Part shown: positions 1-10,600 of the stretch, in pieces
Layout of the letters: every line of letters begins with the position of its first letter
How positions within the stretch are numbered: the stretch's first letter is position 1
NCBI RefSeq assembly: GCF_001879695.1
Contig: NZ_MNBL01000002.1
Span: 1 to 32,346 of the forward strand
Direction of reading: 5' to 3'
From: Nioella sediminis
GTDB taxonomy: Bacteria; Pseudomonadota; Alphaproteobacteria; Rhodobacterales; Rhodobacteraceae
DNA: 32,346 bases
Notes under the pieces: model-generated
Told to the model about the DNA's origin: nothing
Database searches by the model: none
The model's input: the letters and a program-made list of their open reading frames with translations, nothing else
Translations under genes and position numbers: made by a program

Positions 1-20
1 TTCGGGATGTTGAAAGGCAA

Positions 21-39
21 GGTGGGCAAACTGCCCACC
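21..39 (-). terminator. Hairpin downstream of acnA
   Basis: An 8-bp perfect inverted repeat (GGTGGGCA / TGCCCACC) with a 3-nt loop lies 9 nt past the acnA stop codon. The tract after it on the minus strand is only moderately T-rich (TTGCCTTTC), so termination is likely but not certain. From memory, similar GGTGGGCA-type hairpins recur in Rhodobacteraceae intergenic regions, so it may also be a dispersed repeat. Confidence 0.5.
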
Positions 40-48
40 CTACGGGAG

Positions 49-2733
<2,685 letters not shown>

Positions 2734-2779
2734 GGAGAGCCTCCCTCGTTCCAGACGATGTGGGTACGTGCTGGCCCGG

Positions 2780-2808
2780 GCTATGCCAGCATAACAGGAG
2801 TCGTTCAA
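2780..2808 (-). promoter_or_regulatory. Possible acnA promoter
   Basis: On the minus strand a TTGAAC box (2803-2808) is followed after 17 nt by CATAGC (2780-2785). The -35 is fair and the -10 poor. It would give a leader of roughly 40 nt before the acnA start. A weak core promoter would fit activator dependence, and a palindrome lies just upstream. Confidence 0.3.
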
Positions 2809-2826
2809 GGGGGGTGCGGCGATTTT

Positions 2827-2842
2827 GTATGCCGTTGCATAC
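2827..2842. promoter_or_regulatory. Palindrome in acnA-ccmA intergenic region
   Basis: GTATGC-CGTT-GCATAC is a perfect 6-bp inverted repeat with a 4-bp spacer, in an AT-richer patch between the divergent acnA and ccmA genes. It lies upstream of the putative acnA -35 box, where an activator or repressor could bind. The cognate regulator is unknown. It does not match a TGA-N9-TCA iron-box layout. Confidence 0.4.
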
Positions 2843-2939
2843 CTAAATGCGCGCTTTTTTCCCGCCCCCTGCCCCATGCGCCGATTTGGACCCGTCGCGG
2901 CGCTTCCCCACCGGTCCGGTTTCGGCTAGGGCTGAGGGC

Positions 2940-3575
2940 ATGAGTCTGAGCGTCCATTCCCTGTCCTGCGCCCGTGGCGGCATTCAGGTGCTGACCGGTG
3001 TCGGCTTTGCCGTCGCGCCGGGCGAGGCCCTGATCCTGCGCGGTCCCAACGGCGCGGGCAAGACGACGCTGTTGCGCACCCTCGCCGGGCTGACCCCGCC
3101 GCTGGAGGGCCGCATCGACGCGCCGGATGACGGGATCGCCTATGCGGGCCATGCCGACGGGCTTAAGGCGCAATTGTCGGTGGCCGAAAACCTGCGTTTC
3201 TGGGCCGGGGTGTTCGGTGCCACCGGCATCGAGGCGGCGGTGGAGGCCTTCGATCTGGGTGAGCTTCTGGACCGGCGCGCGGGGAACCTGTCTGCGGGGC
3301 AAAAACGGCGCCTCTCGCTGGCGCGGCTGCTGGTCACCGGGCGGCCCGTGTGGTGCCTTGATGAACCTACGGTGTCGCTCGATGTGGACAACGTCGCCCG
3401 CTTCGCCCGCGCGGTCGAAACCCATCTGTCAAACGGCGGCAGCGCCATCATCGCCACCCATATCGACCTCGGCCTGCCAACCGCCCGCAGCCTCGACATC
3501 ACGCCCTTCACCCGTCGCAACCAGCCCGTCACGGTGGATGAAGCCGACCCGTTCCTGTCGGAGGGCGCGCTGTGA
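2940..3575 (+). CDS. ccmA: Heme exporter ATP-binding protein CcmA
   Basis: This 211-aa ABC ATPase of the CcmABCD system uses ATP hydrolysis to release holo-CcmE during cytochrome c maturation at the inner membrane. Walker A is GPNGAGKT at residues 35-42, the ABC signature LSAGQ at 117-121, Walker B WCLDEP at 138-143, and the switch histidine is in IATHID (His174). The frame stays open upstream to 2847, but the ATG at 2940 follows a GAGGG Shine-Dalgarno and gives the usual family length of about 205 aa. It overlaps ccmB by 4 nt (GTGA), indicating translational coupling. It is the first gene of the ccmABCDG operon. Confidence 0.95.
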   Translation: MSLSVHSLSCARGGIQVLTGVGFAVAPGEALILRGPNGAGKTTLLRTLAGLTPPLEGRIDAPDDGIAYAGHADGLKAQLSVAENLRFWAGVFGATGIEAAVEAFDLGELLDRRAGNLSAGQKRRLSLARLLVTGRPVWCLDEPTVSLDVDNVARFARAVETHLSNGGSAIIATHIDLGLPTARSLDITPFTRRNQPVTVDEADPFLSEGAL

Positions 3576-4228
3576 TCGGACTTCTTATACGAGATCTTCG
3601 GCTTGCGATCCGCGCGGGCGGCGGGTTTGGCCTTGGCCTCGCCTTCTTCCTCATTGTCATCGTCCTGATGCCCTTCGGCATCGGCCCCGAAACCGGCATG
3701 ATCACCCGCATCGCACCCGGCATCCTTTGGATCGGCGCGCTGCTGGCCTGCCTTCTGTCGCTCGACCGGATCTTCGCGCTGGATTGGGAGGACGGGTCGC
3801 TGGAACTCCTTGCGACCTCGCCCCTGCCGCTGGAGGCCGTCGCGGGCATCAAGGCGCTGGCCCACTGGATCACCACCGGCCTGCCGCTGGTTGCCGCCGC
3901 GCCGGTGCTGGCGATCCTGCTGAACCTGCCGCCCGAAGGGTTTCCCTGGCTCATCGCCTCGCTGGCGCTTGGGACCCCCGCCCTGTCGGCCATCGGCACC
4001 TTCGGCGCGGCGCTGACCGTGGGTCTGAAACGCGGCGGACTTCTTCTATCCCTTCTTGTATTGCCGCTTTATGTGCCGACCCTCTTGTTCGGGGCCGAAG
4101 CCGCCCGCCGGGGGGCCGAAGGCATGGATGCGTTGACACCCCTTGCCTTGCTGGCTGGAATCACCTTTTTGACCGCCGCCGCCATGCCTTTTGCCGCCGC
4201 TGCCGCCCTCCGCGTCAATCTGCGCTAG
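3572..4228 (+). CDS. ccmB: Heme exporter membrane protein CcmB
   Basis: This 218-aa polytopic membrane protein partners CcmA and CcmC in the cytochrome c maturation ABC complex. About six hydrophobic segments can be seen, starting near residues 17-38 and ending at the C-terminus. The conserved N-terminal pattern ([15 protein letters not shown]) and the internal [14 protein letters not shown]-like stretch are typical of CcmB. The start is GTG, overlapping the ccmA stop, with GGAGGG upstream. A 56-bp gap separates it from ccmC, the only sizeable gap in this operon, so ccmC could have an additional promoter, although none is obvious. Confidence 0.94.
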   Translation: MIGLLIRDLRLAIRAGGGFGLGLAFFLIVIVLMPFGIGPETGMITRIAPGILWIGALLACLLSLDRIFALDWEDGSLELLATSPLPLEAVAGIKALAHWITTGLPLVAAAPVLAILLNLPPEGFPWLIASLALGTPALSAIGTFGAALTVGLKRGGLLLSLLVLPLYVPTLLFGAEAARRGAEGMDALTPLALLAGITFLTAAAMPFAAAAALRVNLR

Positions 4229-4284
4229 GGGCGCGGCAACCGAACCCATTGTTAGCGCAACAATCGCACCGTAAGTTCCGCCCC

Positions 4285-5013
4285 ATGTCGATCTGGGAAT
4301 ATGCAAATCCTCGCAAATTCATGGCCACCTCGGGCGCGCTGCTGCCCTGGGTGTCTGTCATTGCGGCCATTCTGGTCGTGGGTGGCCTGATCTGGGGCTT
4401 CTTCTTCACCCCCGACGATTTCCGCCAGGGATCGACCGTCAAGATCATCTATATCCATGTGCCCGCTGCGATCATGGGGTCGAGCGCGTGGTTCATGATG
4501 CTGGTGACCTCGCTTATCTGGCTCATTCGCCGCCACCATGTCAGCGCATTGGCCGCCAAGGCCGCAGCGCCCGTGGGCATGGTCTTCACCCTTATCGGGT
4601 TGATCACCGGGGCGATCTGGGGCCAGCCGATGTGGGGCACCTGGTGGGAATGGGACCCGCGCCTTACGGCGTTCCTGATCCTCTTCCTGTTCTACCTGGG
4701 CTACATGGCGCTGTGGGAAGCGGTGGAAAACCCCGATGCGGCCGCCGATCTGACCAGCGTGCTGTGCCTTGTCGGCACGGTCTTTGCCGTGATCTCCCGC
4801 TATGCGCTTCTGTTCTGGAACCAGGGGCTTCATCAGGGCGCATCGCTTTCGATGGACGCCGAGGAGAACGTGGCCGATGTCTTCGCCTATCCGCTCTGGA
4901 CCTGCATCATCGGCTTCGTGTTCCTCTTTGTGGCACTGGTGCTCTACCGCACCAGAACCGAAATCCGCGCCCGCCGCCTGCGCGCGCTCATTCAGCGCGA
5001 AAGGATGGCCTGA
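4285..5013 (+). CDS. ccmC: Heme transporter/handling protein CcmC
   Basis: This 242-aa inner-membrane protein of the heme handling protein family delivers heme to the chaperone CcmE. The tryptophan-rich WWD signature is present (WGTWWEWDPR), flanked by the two heme-ligand histidine regions (IYIHVPAA near residue 60 and LHQGAS near 185). Six transmembrane segments are expected and are consistent with the hydrophobicity. The start at 4285 gives the family-typical MSIWEYANP beginning. The upstream part of the same open frame runs antisense-like through ccmA/ccmB and is not coding. The stop overlaps ccmD by one base (TGATG). Confidence 0.96.
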   Translation: MSIWEYANPRKFMATSGALLPWVSVIAAILVVGGLIWGFFFTPDDFRQGSTVKIIYIHVPAAIMGSSAWFMMLVTSLIWLIRRHHVSALAAKAAAPVGMVFTLIGLITGAIWGQPMWGTWWEWDPRLTAFLILFLFYLGYMALWEAVENPDAAADLTSVLCLVGTVFAVISRYALLFWNQGLHQGASLSMDAEENVADVFAYPLWTCIIGFVFLFVALVLYRTRTEIRARRLRALIQRERMA

Positions 5014-5168
5014 TGCCTGATCTGGGTCGCTACGCCACCGAGGTTCTCTCCGCCTATGCCGGGACGCTGGTGCTGCTGGCGCTGCTGATCGCGGCCTCGG
5101 TCTGGAAGGCCCGCAAGGTCCTGCGCCAGCTGCGCGAGGCCGAAAACCGCAGGGATAGCTCCGCATGA
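5013..5168 (+). CDS. ccmD: Heme exporter small subunit CcmD
   Basis: This 51-aa single-pass membrane protein has one hydrophobic helix near residues 14-30 followed by a basic, cytoplasmic tail (KARKVLRQLR). CcmD anchors CcmE to the CcmABC complex and helps release holo-CcmE. Identification rests on size, topology and position exactly between ccmC and ccmG. It overlaps ccmC by 1 nt and ccmG by 4 nt. The gene is short and is easily merged into a longer, spurious reading frame that begins further upstream. Confidence 0.9.
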   Translation: MPDLGRYATEVLSAYAGTLVLLALLIAASVWKARKVLRQLREAENRRDSSA

Positions 5169-5743
5169 AATTCAACTGGCTTATGGTGCTGCCGCTGGTC
5201 CTGACCCTCGGCTTTTTCGGGGTGGCCGCCACGCAGCTGATGAACAATCAGGACGATCAGGCGCAGGGGGTGAACACCGACTCGCTGCCCTCGACCCGCG
5301 AAGGCAACCCGGCCCCGCCGCTGGACCTCGGCCCGCTGGCCCAGTTCGAGGGACTGTCGGACGAAGACCTGCGTGGCAACGGGCTGATCATCCTGAATTT
5401 CTGGGCCAGCTGGTGCCCCCCCTGCCGGGCCGAACACCCGACGCTGACCGCGCTGGCCGAGGCAGGAAACCCGCTTTTTGGCATCAACTACCGCGATCAG
5501 CCCTCGCAGGCACTGTCCTTCCTCGAAGACCTCGGCAACCCTTATGATCGGATCGGCGCCGACCCCGAGGCCCGGAACGGTCGTGACTGGGGCGTTGTGG
5601 CGATGCCCGAGACCTTCTTCATCAATGACGAAGGCGTTGTCGTCCTGCATTTCCGCGGCCCAATCGTCCAACGCAGCCTTCGCAACCAGGTGATTCCGGC
5701 CCTCGCCGAGGCGGGATATGAGCTGGTGCTGCCATCAGAGTAG
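5165..5743 (+). CDS. ccmG: Thiol:disulfide interchange protein CcmG/DsbE
   Basis: This 192-aa membrane-anchored periplasmic thioredoxin-fold protein keeps apocytochrome CXXCH cysteines reduced before heme attachment. An N-terminal anchor helix spans about residues 5-22. The redox motif is WCPPC (Cys84, Cys87) within FWASWCPPCRAEHP, and a cis-proline context (VVAMPETFFI) follows. It is the last gene of ccmABCDG and starts in an ATGA overlap with ccmD. The other system I genes (ccmE, ccmF, ccmH, ccmI) are not in this window. A strong terminator begins 6 nt after the stop codon. Confidence 0.95.
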   Translation: MKFNWLMVLPLVLTLGFFGVAATQLMNNQDDQAQGVNTDSLPSTREGNPAPPLDLGPLAQFEGLSDEDLRGNGLIILNFWASWCPPCRAEHPTLTALAEAGNPLFGINYRDQPSQALSFLEDLGNPYDRIGADPEARNGRDWGVVAMPETFFINDEGVVVLHFRGPIVQRSLRNQVIPALAEAGYELVLPSE

Positions 5744-5748
5744 CGCGG

Positions 5749-5774
5749 AAAAGGCGTTTCGAAACGCCTTTTTT
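5749..5774 (+). terminator. Intrinsic terminator of the ccm operon
   Basis: A 24-bp perfect palindrome at 5749-5772 (left arm AAAAGGCGTTTC, right arm GAAACGCCTTTT) runs into a six-T tract at 5769-5774. It begins six bases after the ccmG stop. In RNA the centre folds as a UUCG tetraloop. The A-tract on the left could make it work in both directions. Confidence 0.9.
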
Positions 5775-5776
5775 AA

Positions 5777-5792
5777 GGGCTTTCGAAAGCCC
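5777..5792. repeat. Second perfect palindrome after ccmG
   Basis: GGGCTTTCGAAAGCCC is a 16-bp perfect palindrome two bases after the T tract of the ccmG terminator. It shares the TTTCGAAA core with that terminator but has no T tract. It may be a backup hairpin, a protein-binding site, or part of a dispersed element. The rest of the gap to metY (5793-5972) shows no further strong feature; a weak TTGTTC-N17-TAATGA promoter-like pair lies at 5911-5939. Confidence 0.5.
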
Positions 5793-5972
5793 CTGGACCG
5801 CGCGGACCTCAAGCTTGGGAATATCGTCCTGCTTATCGCGTTGATCGAGGACGCCCGATCTCGGATTTCGCGCGCCTTGATGACATCCGTTCTTCACCTC
5901 ACCTGAGTGGTTGTTCGCCCCTTTCCCTTCGCCTAATGATTGCGGGATTTCTGCTTTTGGGAGGTTTCACCA

Positions 5973-7265
5973 ATGTCCGACGGCCCCAGCTACGGCTTCG
6001 ATACGCTTCAGATCCACGCAGGCGCCCGGCCCGATCCGGCCACAGGCGCGCGGCAGACGCCGATCTACCAGACCACGGCCTATGTCTTCCGCGATGCGGA
6101 ACATGCCGCGGCGCTCTTCAACCTGCAGGAAGTGGGCTACATCTATTCCCGCCTGACGAACCCGACCGTCGCCGTTCTGCAGGAACGTATCGCGACGCTG
6201 GAGGGCGGCGTTGGCGCGGTGTGTTGCTCATCCGGCCACGCGGCGCAGATCATGGCGCTTTTCCCGCTGATGCAGCCCGGTTGCAACGTGGTGGCCTCGA
6301 CCCGGCTCTATGGCGGCACCGTCACCCAGTTCAGCCAGACCATCAAACGCTTCGGCTGGTCCGCGAAATTCGTCGATTTCGACGATCTGGACGCGGTGCG
6401 CGATGCGATTGACGACAACACCCGCGCGGTCTTCGGTGAATCCATCGCCAATCCCGGCGGCTACATCACCGATATCCGCGCCATTGCCGATGTGGCCGAT
6501 GCCGCCGGTGTGCCGCTGATCATCGACAACACCTCGGCCACGCCCTACCTGTGCAACCCGATTTCGCTCGGGGCGACACTGGTCGTGCATTCGACCACCA
6601 AATATCTGACCGGCAACGGCACCGTCACCGGTGGCTGCATCGTCGACTCGGGCCAGTTCGACTGGTCCGCCTCCGACAAGTTCCCGTCGCTGTCGCAGCC
6701 CGAGCCCGCCTATCACGGGCTGAAATTCGCCGAGACTTTCGGGCCGCTGGCCTTCACCTTCCATTCCATCGCCATCGGGTTGCGCGATCTTGGGATGACC
6801 ATGAACCCGCAGGCGGCACATTACACGCTGATGGGGATCGAAACCCTGTCCCTGCGCATGGAACGCCACGTGGAAAACGCGATGACCGTCGCCACCTGGC
6901 TGGAGAACGATCCGCGCGTCGACTACGTGACCTATGCGGGTCTGGAGTCTTCGCCCTATTCGGCGCGCATTCCGGCGGTCTGCCCCAAGGGGGCGGGCGC
7001 GCTGTTCACCTTTGCGGTGAAGGGCGGCTACGAGGCCTGCGTGAAGCTGGTCGACAGCCTGGAGATTTTCAGCCATGTGGCCAATCTGGGCGACACCCGG
7101 TCTCTGATCATCCATTCGGCCTCGACCACGCACCGGCAGCTGACGCCGGAGCAGCAGGAAGCCGCAGGGGCCGCGCCCAATGTGGTGCGCGTGTCGATCG
7201 GAATCGAGAATGCCGAGGATCTGATCGCCGATCTGGATCAGGCGCTGGCCAAGGCGACGGCCTGA
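5973..7265 (+). CDS. metY: O-acetylhomoserine sulfhydrylase (aminocarboxypropyltransferase)
   Basis: This 430-aa PLP enzyme of the Cys/Met metabolism family makes homocysteine from O-acetylhomoserine and sulfide. The PLP-binding lysine is Lys210 in HSTTKYLTGNGT, preceded by the PLP-aspartate motif IIDNTSATP (Asp185). The YSRLTNPT motif near residue 58 and the C-terminal RVSIGIENAEDLI are characteristic. Its length, over 420 aa, favours the MetY group over the shorter MetB/MetC/MetZ enzymes. The ATG at 5973 is chosen because GGGAGG lies at 5959-5964; the frame is open 11 codons further upstream. It stands alone between terminators. No SAM-II-like leader was recognised upstream. Confidence 0.93.
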   Translation: MSDGPSYGFDTLQIHAGARPDPATGARQTPIYQTTAYVFRDAEHAAALFNLQEVGYIYSRLTNPTVAVLQERIATLEGGVGAVCCSSGHAAQIMALFPLMQPGCNVVASTRLYGGTVTQFSQTIKRFGWSAKFVDFDDLDAVRDAIDDNTRAVFGESIANPGGYITDIRAIADVADAAGVPLIIDNTSATPYLCNPISLGATLVVHSTTKYLTGNGTVTGGCIVDSGQFDWSASDKFPSLSQPEPAYHGLKFAETFGPLAFTFHSIAIGLRDLGMTMNPQAAHYTLMGIETLSLRMERHVENAMTVATWLENDPRVDYVTYAGLESSPYSARIPAVCPKGAGALFTFAVKGGYEACVKLVDSLEIFSHVANLGDTRSLIIHSASTTHRQLTPEQQEAAGAAPNVVRVSIGIENAEDLIADLDQALAKATA

Positions 7266-7279
7266 GCGGCGAGGGTGAA

Positions 7280-7342
7280 GGGGGCTCTGCCCCCGTCGCC
7301 TTGCGGCGACTCCCCCGAGGTATTTTTGCCAAGATGAAAGAG
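7280..7342. repeat. Rhodobacteraceae-type intergenic repeat with two hairpins
   Basis: Two adjacent stem-loops, GGGGGC-TCT-GCCCCC (7280-7294) and GTCGCC-TTGC-GGCGAC (7295-7310), are followed by a conserved-looking tail CCCCCGAGGTATTTTTGCCA and an A/G-rich end (7312-7342). From memory, this hairpin-plus-tail layout recurs in intergenic regions of many Rhodobacteraceae genomes. It lies directly after metY and may also terminate it (GGTATTTTT). Copy number in this genome cannot be judged from one window. Confidence 0.55.
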
Positions 7343-7378
7343 AGGGCGCGCGCGTTAAGGTTAACGGTGCGCCCTTTA
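7343..7378 (+). terminator. Hairpin with T-rich tail after metY
   Basis: AGGGCGC (7343-7349) pairs with GCGCCCT (7369-7375), and TTTACTTTT follows. Inside the loop is a second small palindrome, GTTAA-GG-TTAAC (7354-7365). It looks like a terminator or an inverted-repeat binding site, about 80 nt beyond the metY stop. Confidence 0.45.
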
Positions 7379-7627
7379 CTTTTCGTAAACCGGAGTAACG
7401 GGTGGTTGTGGCCTCTCCAAACGGGCGGAATGTCCGGATTTTCGGGGCAGGTGAGCCTATCTGTTAACTTTCCTTTGATCTTATGCGTGAACAGCTTAGG
7501 ATGAATTCCGCCCACCCGCCCATGGCGCGCGGGCATCGGGTTTTGCTTGCGCACGTTCTGCGATACAGAGCGAGGGTTAGGCAGGGGGCCCGGTTTTCAT
7601 TGCGGCCCCGATCTTCAGAGGACCTGA
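7379..7627 (+). other. Non-coding leader before the PilM/PilP-like gene
   Basis: This is the remainder of the 362-bp gap between metY and the next gene. I see no convincing gene here. An AT-richer patch (CTGTTAACTTTCC near 7460) and a run ending TTGCTTGCGCACG could belong to a promoter, but no well-spaced -35/-10 pair stands out. A Shine-Dalgarno-like AGAGGA occurs about 6 nt before the ATG at 7628. Confidence 0.4.
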
Positions 7628-10600
7628 ATGGCACCAAATTTCGCGCTGTTCCTTTCGCCCGAGGGCATTGCCCTGGCGCATCGTCAGCCCGGAGGCCACT
7701 GGGCCGTTCTGGGCGATACCGCTTTGGATGTACCCGATCTGGGGGCGTCCCTTCTGGTCCTGCGCAAACTGGCCGAGCAGCGCGCAGGCAAGGATTTCGA
7801 AACGCTTCTGATCCTGCCCGATGATCAGATCCTCTATACCTCGCTGACCGCCCCCGGCCCGGATGAGGAGGACCGGCTGGATCAGATCCGCGCCGGGCTT
7901 GACGGGCTGACGCCCTACCCTGTCGACGATCTCGTTTTCGACTGGTTCCCGCTGGAGGATGGCCGCGTCAAGCTGGCCGTCGTCGCCAAGGAAACGCTGG
8001 AAGAGGCCCGTGAATTCGCGACCGGTCACGGATTCGCGCCTGCGGGCTTCGGCGCGCGGCCGCTGGACAACCGCTATCGCGGCGTGGCGCATTTCGACCG
8101 TTCGATCGACTGGACCGCCGATATCGCCGATATCGAGTTCGGTCATGATACCTGGCACAGCCCCCGCAAGGCTGCGGACGCGTCGGAAGAGCCCGCCGAC
8201 ACGGAGATTTCGCCGGACGCGGGGTCGGAAGATCCCGCCACCGCAGCCCCCCAGAACGATGAGAGCGCTGAGGCCGACACGGCAGCAGCCCCTGTTGCGC
8301 CCGACGCGGACGCCGCGCCCGTTATCCCGGACCCTGGTGAAGAGCCTCCCGAGGGTGCGGCCTCCCCTGATGTTCCGAATGACGACCGGCAAGCGGCCGG
8401 GCCGGAACAGCCCGAGACACCCGATGTTTCCGGGTCTCTTGCTGAACCGGCGCAGCCCACGCCGCTGGAACTGGAAAGCGAAGCCGCCGCGGAAGAGGAC
8501 AGCGTGCCTGCCAGCGCCCCGCCCGGAGATGATGAGACCTCCGGCAGCGACCCGGCCCCGGACGTGGACCCATCCTCGACGGCGGAAGCGTTGCAGATGC
8601 CAGCCGGGTTCGGATCGCGGCGCAAACATGCCGAGCCGGAGGCGGCGGGCAGTCTGGTTCGGACCCGCAAGTCGCGCTTTGGCCCCGGGGCGGAGACGGC
8701 TGCCGATGCAGCCACCGCCAAGGAACCCGCCCTACCGCGTGAGCGCAGGGACGAAGCCGAAGGGAAGACGGAACCGGTGTTCGGCCGGGCTGCGCGCAAG
8801 GCTGGCAGACAGACGGAGGCCGCGACGCCCGGCGCTGCGGACGATGCGAAACAGGCCCCGGCGCGCCCCCCCCGCGCAGGACCGGAGCCGCAATTGCCGC
8901 CTCTGGCACGACTGAAGTCGCAGATTGCCTCCCGCACCCCCGATGACGCGCCCGCCCCCGGCCATAATCCCTTTGCCGGACCGCCACCGAGCCTGCGCGG
9001 CGACAAGACCTCGCTGAAGGACCGGATGGCCGGGATCGGGCGCCAGTTGACCGAAGGCACGGGGAAGGCGCGGGATGCGGCCTCGGGGTTGACCGGTCGC
9101 CTGTCCGGCGGACGTTCGTCCATTGGCAACCGGCTCCGCGCACTTGGCAAGGGCGAGGCGGAAGATGCTGCACCGCTTGCGCCCACGGCGGACGAGGCGG
9201 CAGCCGCGCCGACGCCGCAGACCAAGCCCGACACCAAGACTGATCTGGCGCCCCCCGCAGCGGATCCGAAACCCCGCAAGGGTCTGGGCAAGTTTGGCCG
9301 AAAGAAGAAACCGGAGCCCGCCGCCGCGGCGCAGACCATGGCCGCGACCGACACGATTGCGCCGCCGCCGCCCGAAGACACGCCGCGCCGTCGCTTTTCG
9401 CCGCCCAAACGCAATCGGAATGCCCCGAAGATTGCCGATGCCGATGCCCCGATCATGGGCGGCCTGCTGGCGCGTGGCTCGGTGGCCACAGGCCGCAACG
9501 GGCCCTCGGTCAAGACCGGGCTGATCCTGACGCTGATCCTGCTGGCGGTTCTGGGGCTGGTGGGAATCTGGGCGGCGTTTTACCTGCCGGAAACCGCGCT
9601 TGGCCGCTGGATGGGCATGGGCAGCGAAGATGAAATCATCATCGCCGATACTGAACCCGAGGTGCTGGACACACCGCTGCTGGCGACGCCCTCGCCCTCT
9701 GCCGAAGATGCGCCCGAGGTTATGGCAAGCCTGACGCCGGAGGACGCCCCCGCCCCGCCGGTCACCGCCCCTGCCGCGCCAGAGCTTTTGCCCGATATCG
9801 ATGCCGAGGATCTCGATCTTGGCCCGGCGCCCGTTGCCTCTCCGGTGATCGACCCCGAAACCGTGCTGCCCTCGGAAGAGGAGAACGCAAATTTCTATGC
9901 CCGCACCGGCATCTGGCAACGTCCTCCGGTCATCACCCTGCCCGATCCTGAACCCGTGCTGGAAGAACTGATCTTCGCGGGGCTGGATCCGGCGGTGGCC
10001 GCCCATGACGCCTATGCGCTGCCGGTGCCCGATTTCCGGCCATCGCGCGACATGCCCACGGCCCCCGCCGATTCCGGCCTGTCCGGGCCGCTTCTGGCGC
10101 TTGACCGCGATACCATGGTGGCCCCGACGCCCGAAGGCGCCATGACCCCCTATGGCATTCTCGTCTACGCCGGCAGCCCCCCTGTCAGCGCCGTGCCGCG
10201 CCCCCGTGATGCGCCGGAAGTTCTGGCCGCCGCCGCTGCGGAATCGGTGGCCGCGCTGGAGGACGCCACCGAGCCCGACCCAGAGGATGCGGACACCATC
10301 CCGCCCGGTGCGGTCGATACCGCCCTGCTGGAGGCGTTCCGCCCCGAAGCCCGCCCCGATGACCTTCAGGAACAGCGTGAACGTGCGGTTCTTGGCGGCA
10401 TCACCTTCGACGAACTGGCCGCCATCCGGCCAGAGAGCCGTCCCCTGTCGCTTCAGGAAGAGGCCGCCGCAGCGGCAGAAGAAGCGGCAGCGGACGCCTC
10501 TCCCGGCGATCTGGCTTCGGCCAGCGAGCTTGCGGTGGCCGTGTCCTTCCTGCCCAATCAGCGGCCCGCCAATATCGACACGCTGGTTGAACAGGCGCGC

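Noticed and set aside
3127-4284. Upstream extension of the ccmC frame through ccmA and ccmB
   Set aside because: The extension is Arg/Pro/Ser-rich and out of frame with two clear genes; ccmC has its own family-typical start at 4285.
5718-5906. 62-codon open frame between ccmG and metY
   Set aside because: It runs through both palindromes and the terminator, has no ribosome site and no recognisable family.
5793-5972. SAM-II or SAM/SAH riboswitch before metY
   Set aside because: No pseudoknot core or conserved stretches of either class could be found in the leader.
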